A DNA stretch of 64,000 bases from Zygaena filipendulae (Eukaryota; Arthropoda; Insecta; Lepidoptera; Zygaenidae): positions 14,290,001-14,354,000 of the forward strand of contig OU015653.1 in the NCBI GenBank assembly GCA_907165275.2, given 5' to 3'. The notes beneath the pieces were generated by a model that saw only the letters and a program-made list of their open reading frames with translations, was not told where the DNA came from and did no database searches. Shown piece by piece: positions 9,801 through 20,750 of the stretch. Position 1 is the stretch's first letter, and every line of letters starts with the position of its first letter. Position numbers and translations under genes: made by a program.

Positions 9801-10345
9801 TCACGGATAACAAGCTCCAAATGGTACTAAACTGTCCTGTAAGTTATTTGCAAAGATAATATTTATAGGAAGTTGGGAAGCTATGTCGAGAAATGTTATC
9901 ATAGGGAATCCTCTGTTAGTAAGAACTTGTATTGATAATAGTATTACAGTTTCAATCTGATACAAGTTGCGGAGCGGCAGATATCCGTGCCTACGTAAAT
10001 ATAGCGTTGTTGGAGATGTGCCGAGATAGGATTGAAACCAACGTTGCTTTTTAAAATCAATACGGAATAAGAAGGTTGACAAGTTATATTCTAAAATACA
10101 AACATGGAAAACAAACATTCTCATTCTAGATACAAAAAAATATGATGTTCTTTTTTTTTGTTTTCTTCGAATAGCCAGTATTTCAAAAACACTACCACAA
10201 TAATCAAGAGAAGCTTCGGTTATAGCAAATTTGAATACATAATATGACAATTTCACTTTTATTGAGCGATCCACAGTACGGTGTATTGAATACAAAATGC
10301 TCAATTCCGCACTGAATAAGTAATCTACTGGACAAGTCTATCTAA
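9801..10345 (-). pseudogene. CR1/L2-like LINE reverse transcriptase, C-terminal remnant
   Basis: An open frame of about 180 codons on the minus strand follows an in-frame TAG near 10345 and lacks a proper ATG. The first part (LYSIHRTVDRSIKVKLSYYV, then LDYCGSVFE) matches the post-palm segment of jockey-superfamily reverse transcriptases, the usual 'LNYCxxxW' region. The last part carries YLPLRNLYQIETV, resembling their C-terminal tail. The palm with its FADD is absent, and between the two parts the similarity drops, which suggests old frameshifts. I call it a decayed fragment. The assignment comes from pattern memory and has moderate certainty. Confidence 0.45.
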
Positions 10346-10403
10346 ATTGTTACAGCCGATTCGAAGCGTGATTTGGACAAAAATACCAGATGTACATTTT
10401 TTT

Positions 10404-10520
10404 TTATGTCATATTGGGCAAACGGGCAAGTGGTACACCCGATGGTAAGTGATTACCGCCGCCCATAGACATCTGCCACACCAGAAGGCATGCAGGTGCG
10501 TTGCCGACCTGGAATGGGGA
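10404..10520 (-). mobile_element. A-tailed retroposon copy (gtcataggggg family)
   Basis: Same family as 7083-7201. It has a T tract, then gtcatattgggcaaacgggc and the conserved block through gaatggggatgg. Confidence 0.6.
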
Positions 10521-11230
10521 TGGGACATGATCGAGATAGGGCATCTTTTAATCCAGTACATCAAATTATTTCCAAGGCAATCTCGAATTCTATTGTGCCA
10601 TTGACGATAATCCAATTTTTTATTACAGCTCTGTTTATATAACCCAACACGTCAGCCCATCAAAACCATGTCACGATTTAATTAACAAATTAATGACTTA
10701 ATTATTTAGAATCTCTCGCATTACGTGGAAATTAATTAGAAAATGTAATTTATTACATACGTCGGTGCCTACATTATACATACATATATAAGACAAAAGG
10801 GGTTGGGTGTAATTAATGGCTCCGGTTCATGACACAGCGGCGGCAACGTAAGGAGGTTATGAAAAACTAATTTAAGTCGGTGGTAAAAAGTTGCGCCCTC
10901 CCAAAGCGCGCCCCGGCTTCATTAAGCACAATAGCTGAGAGAGCTTGCTCGCGAAACGAAATTTATCTTTCCAGCTTATTACTTAACTCTGTTTAAGGAA
11001 AGACTCGGGACTCTTGCTAAGGGAGTTATCAAAAAATACTTATTATTCAAGCTTAAGTCAGTAGGTACTTATACAAGTTAAAAGAATATTAATGCGTCAA
11101 TTTGCTATAAACTCCCAAGTCACATTGCTAAGTTACATAAAGAATCGATTTGAACTTAGAATTAGTTTTTGTGAAAATACTAACGTAGGTGTAGGTAGTA
11201 TGGCAAGAAGGAAAATAATATGTCGCTTAA
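10521..11230. other. Non-coding stretch
   Basis: No gene or recognised repeat; AT-rich, with a GC-richer patch near 10830-10930. Confidence 0.35.
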
Positions 11231-11688
11231 TCCTACTAATATCTATCTAATATATATAAATCACGTGTCATGTTGTTTGTCCGCGATGGACTCCGAAACT
11301 ACAGAACGGATTTTGATAAAATTTTGTAAACATTCATAATATGGTCCAACTTAAAAGATAGGATAGTTTTTATCCGGGAATTCCTGCGGGAACTCCGGAA
11401 TTAATGCGGGGAACTGCTTATCACCGTAAACTACCGCACTTTCTTCCCGGAATTACCGCGGGAACTCCGAAATTACGCGGATGAAATCGCGGGGACAGCT
11501 AGTAATATTATAAATGTAAAAGTGTGGATGTTTGTTACTCAATCACGCAAAAAACGGCTAAACGGATTTGGATGAAATTTGGCATTCACGTTGTCAGGGG
11601 TACAGAGAAGGACATAGAGTACTTTTTATCCCGAAATTCTTGCGGGAACTCCAAAATTACCGCGGGTGCAACAGCGAGGCACAGCTAG
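11231..11688 (+). mobile_element. Two Helitron-like repeats joined head to tail
   Basis: The first copy (to 11502) starts TCCTACTAATA then TCTATCTAATATATAT and ends GACAGCTAG|T. The second (11504-11688) starts taatattataaatg and ends CACAGCTAG|T. The 5' halves belong to two subfamilies (one with cacgtgtcatgttg, one with gtaaaagtgtgg), while the 3' halves are alike. This arrangement is tandem or nested insertion. Confidence 0.7.
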
Positions 11689-11912
11689 TATACGCATAAA
11701 AGAGAGTTCAACGCTGACGGGTGAATCTCGCACAAGTACCTACATAGAATGTTCCAGACTTGTTGCAGATATAAATTGGTGCAAAGCAGGCAAAGCTGAG
11801 TGAGTGAACTCTGGGATCGGAATCGTAAACCGTTGGTGCACAAATGTTGTTCGTACTGCATAGATTGTCCAGTAATATAGACTTCAATGGGCGAACTACA
11901 TATTATTATATA

Positions 11913-12109
11913 CTAGCTGTGCCCCGCGGTTTCACCTGCGGTAATTTCGAAGTTCCCGGAGGAATTCCGGGATAAAAAGTTCCCTATGTCTTTCTCTGCA
12001 CCCCTGATAACGTGCATGCCAAATTTCATCCAAATCCATTCAGCCGTTTTTGCGTGACTGAGTAACAAACATCCACACTTTCACATATTTTATAATATTA
12101 TTAATAGGA
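11913..12109 (-). mobile_element. Helitron-like repeat, near full length
   Basis: On the minus strand it runs from TCC...(12109) to CAGCTAG (11913). It is flanked by A before and T after, as expected for insertion between A and T without duplication. Confidence 0.7.
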
Positions 12110-12462
12110 TAGACACGGCCAGAGATAGAACCTCATGACTATTCGGGTGTTTTCTCACTAGATAACACTCTCCTATGTATTATTTACTCTGTGACGTTAC
12201 CGTAGACATGACAACAGCAACGCACCGATTCGAGGTGGAGCAGATTAGAACAGGTCTTGGAAAACATAGGTTTTGCTTGAAGGGGTTGTTGAGTGATTAT
12301 AAATTAAATTTTTTGTTCTCATCTTGTTACTGACGGCTTCAAAGGTTACGTGAACTCGCTTTCTTACTGCCTTTATCCTGCGGGTACCGTTTTTGTGTAA
12401 ATGTCCCATAGACAAGGCTTGACTTTTTATACTGACACACGAAAATTTATAACAAAGACTGA
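12110..12462. other. Non-coding stretch
   Basis: Nothing recognised. Confidence 0.3.
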
Positions 12463-12610
12463 CGGCCGCCCTCCCAGTCGTTTTAATTTAATAATTATCT
12501 ACTAAATTTTAAGTAAAAATTTAATGAACCTATCTGATTGCGGTAGTTTTGTTTTAAAAATCTTTACTTAAAATTGAGTAATCATTAAAACGACTCTGAG
12601 TGCGGCCGCT
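12463..12610. mobile_element. Foldback MITE, family A (second copy)
   Basis: The ends read ACGGCCGCcctc and gagtGCGGCCGCT, with the internal block ctgattgcggtagttttg shared with 5658-5900. It is shorter and more diverged than that copy. Confidence 0.6.
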
Positions 12611-13445
12611 ACTTTCTTTTTTATTAACTGTACAGTTACCTCCTATTGTACCGTGATAGAAATCAGTTTAAATAAATAAATAAAGTGGTTGTCTATTAAG
12701 AAATATCGTAAAAATTATATCGTAAAATTAATAAATAAAGGTTTGCCTGCCTACATAAAGTGAACTACAGAGGCATAGGCCCCACCTACCTACCCAACAA
12801 TAGGTACAGAAATAAAAGTTATTATGGAAAATAAGCAAGAAGTTTTCCGAAAAATTTCCTAGCTTTCTCGAATAAATCCTTTCAAAATAAACATGGCTTG
12901 ACTTACTCTAATAAAAGTCAGAAAAAGGCCCTGCAGAAATCAAATATTAAATCTAAGAATTCTATTTAATTAAATTCTTGTTGAGAAAGCACAGATTTCC
13001 CGAGGGAGCGCCTCGGTTCTGTTGCTATTTGCGGCTACGATGTTTGCGGTTAATATTGTTGCTGACACTGGACACGGCGAATTCCAGCTTCTGATCAGAA
13101 GTAGGATAAGCATGATATTTACGCCTCAATCCAATTTGGTTGCGACCTCGGTTTTCTAATGTTATCCTTTTAATGGGTAATAGAGGTGTTATATCATTAT
13201 GTCACTAGTTTGTTAAACGTAAACTTCGTATTATGGAAGGTAGTTAAACATTAGCTTGAAACACTAACGAGCGTCAAGAACTCTAAGTGGCGTAAACAAG
13301 TTGACGGTTACTCACTCAATATTGTATTACGTACTCGTTGAGCGTACACGTCGTCTATGATTAAATTTTTAACGGCTCCCTATTCCACATTAAGTATGGT
13401 TCGGCAACTCTTATAGCGACGGTATTCGAGTTATTGGCATCTGAC
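12611..13445. other. Non-coding stretch
   Basis: AT-rich DNA without gene or clear repeat signal. Confidence 0.3.
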
Positions 13446-13735
13446 TGTTCTACACGGTTTCACCCATGTTAGTTTCGGAGATCCCGCGGGTATTCCGAGA
13501 TAAAAGAACTAAAACCACTTAAAAACGTGTATGTGTATGCAAAATTTTATGTAGTTTCTTCCGTGTTAATTTCAGAGTTCTCGTGGGAATTCCGGGATAA
13601 AAAGTAGCCTATGTCCTTCTAGTCTGTACCCTTGACAATGTGTTTGCAAATTTTGTGATGATCGGTTGAGCCGTTTAGCTATATAAAGCGTAACAAACAC
13701 ACAAACAAACTCACTTTCACATTACTTAGGGATTA
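13446..13735 (-). mobile_element. Helitron-like repeats, two degenerate copies
   Basis: Two runs of the ggagatcccgcgg / gagttctcgtggg block on the minus strand, followed by the gatgatcggttgagccgttt core. The termini are lost. Confidence 0.5.
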
Positions 13736-14575
13736 TTAGACGACTCAACTAACATACTTTTCACTGAGATGCTCATAACTAACTGTTTTTGCATCTGCAT
13801 GTTTTATTTTGAACAATTTAGAAACAATCATCTATCAGTAGTTCCCTCAAAAAATACTATTGTAAACTTCATAACGCAAATTTAATTATATCTAAAGCGA
13901 CTTGAACTTTGTAAAGCTCTCTGTTAACCTCAGGTTTTGATAAGTTGCTTAGGGACCGTCAATATGGCATAACAATTTTCAAGAAATATTCATAGTTTTA
14001 TCAGACTTATCTTCATTTACTGGTCAGTGTTATCACGCGTATACATTTTAGGATTCCTTCGGTATCTTTTTCTTGAAACTTTACCTCGGATTATAGGTAA
14101 ATAGGTAAGTGTAGAGTCAACATATACATACCTGTAGGTATAATATAGGTATACGTTTCAAAAGTCCGAAACTGGCGCATCAGAGTTCCCGTGAAAATTT
14201 GGATATTCACATAGGAAAACCATCGACAAAAGCCAGTATAGATTTAATAAAAAAAATTGAGTACTAGAACGAGTTGAGAATAGAGCATATTCTGTTATAA
14301 CGAAGACCGGCGGATATTCGCTCTCATCTTGTTTGTTCCAGCGACGGCATGTGTTCAACGGACGTATTTTAAAACGGATTACTTTCATAACATGAACAAG
14401 TAAATATGGCTCTGCCGTTCGCGGCGCTAAGGAACACTTGAAACAATATTATTCCGTGAAATAGAGATGCAAGTCGAACCTCATTTAGCTAACTGAAAGC
14501 ATGAGTGGAGTTCGAGCTTCTTTTAAAATGGAATACGATTATTTTTTAATTTTTACATGCAATTCTTAGAGCTGC
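13736..14575. other. Non-coding stretch
   Basis: No supported gene; the open frame at 14158-14388 has no family likeness. Confidence 0.3.
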
Positions 14576-14933
14576 ATGCAGACCCTTTCCCAGTGGGCAT
14601 TTTGGGCAAGTGCCCGGGGCCCCGCGATCGATAAGGGCCCCCCTCAGATCAAATAAAAAATCCCTAGTTCCTGTCAAATCACCAAACGATAACCGATATT
14701 TATTACCAAAAAACTTACGTAATTCACTGACATCGAACCTAAATTACTGACTACAATACCAACATACTAACTTTTACATGCGCGAAGCTATTCTACTCTC
14801 GCCCAAAAGTTAGGTATTTAACCTTGTTTATATACTTTCTTTGTCTATTCTAACAAAATAGTGTTCTGTCAAAGTCATAGGAGCCCCATTATCCTGATAT
14901 GCCCAGGGCCTCCGATAGGTTAAAGACGGCCCT
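14576..14933 (-). mobile_element. hAT-like remnant
   Basis: On the minus strand it begins CAGGGCCGTCTTTAACC, a typical hAT-type terminus. It ends near CAGACCC-type sequence after a block of gggcccc/gggcaagtgcccgg. The flanking 8-mers (gctgcatg, gttgggtg) match at only 5 of 8 positions, so the ends are not proven. There is no transposase. Confidence 0.35.
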
Positions 14934-14948
14934 GGTTGGGTGTCATAA

Positions 14949-15124
14949 TCCTACTAATATTATAAATGTGAAAGTGTGGATTTTGGATGTTTGTATTTTA
15001 GTTACTCAATCACGCAAAAACGGCTGAACGGATTTGGATGGAGAAGGACATAGGGTACTTTTTATCCCGGAATTCCCGCGGAAACTCCGAAATTACCGCG
15101 GGTGAATCCGCGGGGCACAGCTAG
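14949..15124 (+). mobile_element. Helitron-like repeat with internal deletion
   Basis: It starts TCCTACTAATATTATAAA and ends CACAGCTAG. About 30 bases of the core (aaatttggcatgcacgttg...) are missing between ggatttggatg and gagaaggacatag. Confidence 0.7.
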
Positions 15125-15883
15125 CATAATAATAACACCTATAATGAAACACGATTATTATTTTAGTATTCATAACTTATTTTAATCACATTTTATGTCA
15201 AATAATAACAACAGCTATCATAAAAAAAAATACGATATTCAACAATGCAGTTCAAACAAAACAATAATCACCTCTGTGAACATCTGTTCCTATAACATAG
15301 TCCCCTGGAGATTGGATGGCGCGACTTATTTTCCATCAGAAAATGCACATTTTCAACGAAGCCAAAGAAAGACAAAACCATCAAAAAACCTACAAATGAA
15401 GGTGTTCGAATATCGAGTAATTATCATTCTAAACGTGGACTGTAGTCGGGATACAACCAACGAACAACATCCATTATCAGGCTCACCGAAGTTATTTTAC
15501 AGCATCCGGCACCGAGCGTTTGTAATTCGCAACGAAACTAAGGGTATAGAAACTTTGTCAACAAACCGGACTAGAAAAGATAATGAGCGTACGAAAATCA
15601 AATTGTTAATAGGATTTAGCCAACAAATTGGATATTGAACGTAAGCCGCACTAAGTTGGCAGCCGCCGGTCGCCGGTCGCCGGTGGACACGGCGAGTATC
15701 CCTAATTAGCAGTAACTAAGAACGGTGCCTGATTAAAACCGGTTTAACCGGAGCGGTCGGCTCGCTCCCCTCTCTGAACCCTCACTGTCAGTTTTTTTTA
15801 ATGTGTTCAGCTCTGGATAGGTACCAACGGTTACAGAAATGAATTTTTGCATATCTATCTATCTTCTATACTATAATAAAAGA
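15125..15883. other. Non-coding stretch
   Basis: A 147-codon open frame at 15195-15638 was examined. Its composition is low-complexity and it matches no family I know, so I do not call it a gene. A GC-rich patch (ccggtcgccggtcgccgg) lies near 15663. Confidence 0.35.
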
Positions 15884-16165
15884 GAAGAATCTGCGATTCT
15901 GTAAATTGAACATTTTTAACAAAAATTTACAGGGGGTGATAAAAGAAAAGTAACCAACCACAAAAAAAGTTTTTTTTTATTATTTTCTGTCTGTGTTTGT
16001 TCACGATAATCTCTGAATCTACTGAACGGATTGTCATGCAGTTTTCACAGGTAGATTAAGCTTAGCCTGGAGCTACATATAGGGCAGGCTTTGTTTCATT
16101 GAAATAGGATGTCGGGAATAAAGTTGTTGTATAAAAACCGGGTGAAACCGCGGGGCATAGCTTGT
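15884..16165 (+). mobile_element. Helitron-like repeat, degenerate
   Basis: It keeps the tactgaacggattg core and the ccgggtgaaaccgcggggcatagct 3' block. The CTAG end is altered to cttg. Confidence 0.5.
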
Positions 16166-17660
16166 TGTCGCTCGTCAGAAACCAAGCGACGTTTCTTTTA
16201 TTTCTAAGATATATATCATATTGATTAAATATAATATTATGCAAACGAATTTCTGTGGCGCCGCCGCCCTTATTCCTCACACGGTGTGGCTGGATGGTCA
16301 CAACTCGTAGCGAGGGTGCTGAGCTCCAAAAGGTTTAACGTTTGTTGCTGCAAGGACGCAGACAGCTTAAGGATTAAACAGAGATTTATATGAACGTATA
16401 CGTTGGTATATGTTGGCCAACGTTTGGTTAGTTCCCGTTTGCTTTGCTTTACTACACTAGTTCAAGTTACGTATAGGTAGGTATACCTACCTACTTAACA
16501 TAGGTAAATGTTCACTTTCGTATCTGATGGAAATTTTATGACAAATCGCTAATTTTAAATTTTGCTCGTGGTTTTTTTAGGTTTATCTGAATATTGGGAT
16601 CTTGTTTTTGCGGCAATCAATCATCGTCAACTTCAGTGATTCGCGCGTAATGATATGTCATTATACGTAGATAATAAAATGTATTTCCAATACGATTTCT
16701 CATAATATCGTTAAAATTGCCCAATAGAATAAAGGAGTAATCATCAACCGCTCAGATAAACTCTTTACCCGCTAATTTAGAGTAATTTATGGTAAATCCC
16801 TTAAAATATACGTTCAGAGGGAAATAAATGAGACGAGATTATATTAATTACGTTCCATTCTGCTTAAAAGGTTCCATCGTCTATGATTAGAGGTACCTAC
16901 CTTTTATTAAATAAGCAATTTGCTGCGCAAAATTAGATGAATATTTTTGTATTCAAATGCTATTTTTGTTAGAAATGGTTATAATGAAATATTTAAACAT
17001 AACCAATACAATTTATACAACAACAATTTAACAACAGTAACAAAAATTTAGCGATCTCCGTACACGATCGATCAAATCTTTCGGAGAGTAAATCTTATAT
17101 TATCTTCACTTCTCATACGGTTACTTACTTCTTATACGGTTTGTGTGAATGGGACTCATCTGGCGGGTGGGTTTAGAGTTTTCCGATTTCAATCACAATA
17201 TTATCTTGAACGGAAGAGGTTGGGGGCTCTTTACATCCTACGGCCTGCCGGCGCGTGCCGCCGCGGGGCGAGGTTACGGTGGCAGCTTCATGGAATATTC
17301 GAGGCCTTGCCCCTCAGGTGGTTTAAGAGAATATTTCAGTCAGAAACAAAGAAGGTACCTAATGTAATGATAAAAATAAAAAATGTAACATAAAATACGT
17401 TAACTAAACTGTAACTAAGTAAGTAATACGAGAGTAGTGGAACACTCGGATAGAACGAAGTTTCTGCACTTCGTAATTTCCGAGAAAGAAAAAACCATTA
17501 TGCAACCAATAAATAATAAATGTTCCAAAAACCATTAACCAATAACCAATGACGTCACCGTGACAGAAAATTTCTTTCAGGCATAACCTAGCCCTCATCC
17601 GTACCGTGCGATAAAGAACTTCGTTGCAAACATCATGAAAACAGATTTTGCATTTTCTGA
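16166..17660. other. Non-coding stretch, intron side of the TMTC exon
   Basis: No gene supported. A GC-rich island at 17214-17325 has open frames on the plus strand but no convincing splice pair or family likeness. Confidence 0.35.
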
Positions 17661-17805
17661 AAAAGGTAAAATATAAATAAGGAACTTACTTGTCATGTCA
17701 CGTGGTCACTTAAAAATGAACTGACGACAAGTTCCTTAGTTTTCTATAGCGATAATGACTAAAGAATGTCAACTTGACTAAGGGGGCTGGTTTGTTTAGG
17801 AAGTT
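17661..17805. mobile_element. Half copy of a foldback MITE (gactaagggggc family)
   Basis: It shares aagttccttagttttctatagcgat and tgtcaacttgactaaggggg with 54261-54472 and, inverted, with 40000-40095. Confidence 0.5.
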
Positions 17806-17841
17806 AGTTTAGAAAATAGTAAGTAGAGCTTGCACAATTAC

Positions 17842-17978
17842 CGGTAGTAGAGCAACGAGACGAGGGCATGCAGCATCAGGTTGACGAAGTGGTAGCCGGC
17901 CGGCTGCAGGCCGTGGAGGGCGAAGTTCCATCTGAAGGTGAGCACAGTCAGTGGCCGGTATGACTTGTGAGACTGCTC
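17842..17978 (-). CDS. Host exon of a TMTC-type transmembrane/TPR protein
   Basis: A 137-base GC-rich exon is bounded by a pyrimidine-rich acceptor (gtcccccag, AG at 17979-17980) and a GTAATT donor (GT at 17840-17841). The one open frame reads EQSHKSYRPLTVLTFRW, then a segment with GYHFVNLMLHALVSLLYYR. This is the hallmark region of TMTC proteins (transmembrane and tetratricopeptide repeat containing). These are ER membrane O-mannosyltransferases acting on cadherins; the SHKSYRPLTVLTFR motif lies in the lumenal/first-membrane region and the hydrophobic LMLHALVSLL forms the next membrane segment. The exon is 45 codons plus two bases. Flanking exons were not found in the window, so introns are long and full of repeats. 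The paralogue (TMTC1-4) cannot be decided. Confidence 0.85.
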
Positions 17979-19848
17979 CTGGGGGACAAGCAAAACACCT
18001 GGTCAGCAACTGGCAAGCAATGAATGGAAAAAAATATGGTCGGTTCTATTTTTCGTATTTATTTGTATGGAACTGTAAATCTAGATACGAGTACAACGTA
18101 ATTTTTTTTTACATCAATCACTTATCATTTATTATATTGACTCTGCTTGATTCAGTCAGAGCGAATCATATCTATCTATATTAGAAACGTAATTTATTGT
18201 ACAAGGGTACTGTTTTTCCTACAAAGAAATGGATTTTTTTAATATTGGAAGAAACTTTATATTTGAGTTGTTATTTTCCAATTTCAAGTAAAGGCACACC
18301 TGTTCAGGGTTTATTATCATATAAATTGAAAGGGTAAAAACAAGCTGGAAAATGATTTGAGGTGATTAAAATTTAAAACCCAAAATATCGACGGTTGAAA
18401 GGCTATTTGTTTTAAGCAACAAAAAATGAAATTTGCAGAAGAGCAATTTAAAGTTTTATTTTTCGAAACGAAAATATCATTACACAAAAAGTATTGAATA
18501 AATTTTAGTGCAATTAATCCTTAGAACATTTTCGTTTTATAAATATACGAGCTTAATTTTCTGAAATGCATGTTATTTAGCTCAATATTCATCCAATCTA
18601 GACTAAAGTTAAACAACCAACAAAATGCTCGTAAAAATTTGAAATCAAACGAAAAAAATAGCTGATTCCAAATATAGGTTATATATAACTCAATATCCCA
18701 AAAAAATTCGCTCACTACAAAATATAGCCCTTCACTCGTCGTTATGAAAGCCAATCTAAATTTATTACTCTGCGAGTAAGTATGTATAACTATAAGACAC
18801 ACGTGGTGAAATTTATCTTGAAATAAATAAATTTCCATTTTATCACAAAATATAGCCACAATATAAGACCAAGGAAAAAGAAGATGGCATTTTGTGCACC
18901 GTTGCAAATTGCAGTGTGTGCACTGGAGTTTTTCATCTTTATTGCTCTGCATAAGAGCACTGGATAAAATATTCAAGTCTCCGAGGACATAGCGCTAAAG
19001 CCTCTTCTAGAATGCACCTGTCTTATAAACATGATTCATGCGAGGATTTTGCAGACACGTGCAGTGTGTTAACGAAGTTTCTTTTGTCATACCCACGCTA
19101 CGTGCAGTTTCAAGATCTAGTGTGAAGTTTGTCAGGGAATCGTGATAAAATAACGGGTAACACAGCGTAAAGTTATTGTTTGACTTGTGTTTGCGCATAG
19201 AAGTCATTGGTCTACGGTTTGTAATCTGCTGTTGATTTAATATAAAGAGAATAAAGTAAGAAAAGTAAAATAAAGATATTGATAAAAAATAAAACGTCTA
19301 TCTATTGTAATTAAATTAACAAAATTTCCGCAGACTCTTGATCCATCATTAAAAATAATATACTTATTGCCGTATCTGACCATCTCCGATTTATATTGTA
19401 CCAAAATGTTATTTTTGTTGAGGCAAATCAACCTATAAGGATGTCCCAAAAACGACGGCTCAGAAAACTTTTGTAGAGTTTAAGAAATCCTGCACTTGGA
19501 TCGGTCTTATTTGTAACTATAGCTGTGCTTGTGATGATTTCAAGACATAAACTTCTGGTCCCTAGTTTTCAGCCTGATACTGGGGTTTGAAATCATGTAA
19601 TACGAGTAGAACATATTAATATTGGTAGACGCGAGACAGGATTGATTGATATATGGAACAAAATAAAAGTAAATCAACTGACCCCCGCTAATTGGTGGAA
19701 TTATGAGACCATGTCCGACGTTATACGTATAATGAACGGAACTCGACAGCCACTATGTGGCAGCTAGACTCGTGGCAACAAGACATCCATCACGCTCAGC
19801 AGTGGGAACGAGTTAATGAATATCAGCTGTCAGTGCCCACGGGATCCT
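17979..19848. other. Long intron or intergenic DNA upstream of the TMTC exon
   Basis: AT-rich, with no other exon recognised. The open frame at 18521-18976 (minus) looks like chance in low-complexity sequence. Confidence 0.35.
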
Positions 19849-19856
19849 ATTAGAGC

Positions 19857-20115
19857 TAACGCACACTATGCGACACGCGACAGCAACAGCTCGACGACTT
19901 GACGCGACAACAGGCTGCCTACAATTTTCATATATTTTGTTCCAAGCTCCGCACACTTGGCGTCAGAGTCGCAGAGTCCCAACGATAAGTTAACGGAATC
20001 GGCGCGAGCTCTTTCGTTCGCGGTGAAGTCGCGGCGACAAGACGCAGAGCTGTCGCTTGCGTCGACAAGTCGTTGCGACAAGACGCATCGACATGTCGCG
20101 TAGTGTGCGCAGGCA
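19857..20115. mobile_element. hAT-type MITE with 8-bp target duplication
   Basis: The 259-bp element is flanked by ATTAGAGC at 19849-19856 and again at 20116-20123. Near-terminal inverted repeats share cgcacacta[t/c]gcgaca. The interior is rich in gtcgc/gcgac units and is non-coding. An 8-bp duplication is characteristic of hAT elements. Confidence 0.75.
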
Positions 20116-20198
20116 ATTAGAGCAGGCGCAACCCTCGCCCCTGCACTGTAGATAACAGAAATTAATGCTATGCTATTTAATATTTATTTGTTGTCTAG

Positions 20199-20750
20199 CT
20201 GTACCCCACGGTTACGCCCGCGTGAATGTAGGAGTTTCCGCTGTGATTCCATTAAAAAAACTACCTTATCCTTCACTTTACTCCTGATGACAACACGTAT
20301 GCGTTTGATGATAATCAGTTGTAACGTAATGCGTAGCAAACAAACAAACTCAACTTTGGCTTTTAAAATACATACTGGCTGATCCCCGTGGTTTCACTCG
20401 CGGTAATTTTGGAATTCCCACGGGAATTCCGGGCTACAATATAGCCTATGACATTCAAAAATAACGTGGCTTTCTAATGGTAAAAGAATCTTCAAAATCG
20501 GTTCAGTAGATCCAGAGATTTCCCCATACTACGTCACAAACTTTAGCTCTTAAAATATATAGCTGTTCCCCGCAGTTTCACTCGCGGTAATTTCGGAGTT
20601 CCCACGGGAATTCCGGGACAAAAACTATCCTATCTTTTAAGTTGGGCCAAATTACAATATAGTGATCAAATTTCATCATGATCGATTCAGTAGTTTATAG
20701 TCCATCGCGGACAAACAACGTGACACGTAATTTATATATATTAAGATAAG
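20199..20750 (-). mobile_element. Three Helitron-like repeats in a row
   Basis: Minus-strand copies begin near 20199 (tctagctgtaccccacgg), 20382 (ggctgatccccgtgg) and 20561 (agctgttccccgcag). The last ends in the cgtgacacgtaatttatatata subfamily end. All three are diverged. Confidence 0.55.

Noticed and set aside
15195..15638. 147-codon open frame on the plus strand
   Set aside because: Asn/Lys/Thr/Arg-rich composition typical of AT-rich DNA, no domain or family motif, no splice or promoter context.
17145..17393. GC-rich frames near the TMTC exon on the plus strand
   Set aside because: Opposite strand to the exon, overlapping frames in two phases, no domain.
17809..18009. Open frame over the TMTC exon in another phase
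   Set aside because: Shadow frame; the exon's splice sites and protein similarity fix the true phase.
18521..18976. 151-codon open frame on the minus strand
   Set aside because: Hydrophobic low-complexity translation without recognisable domain; likely chance.
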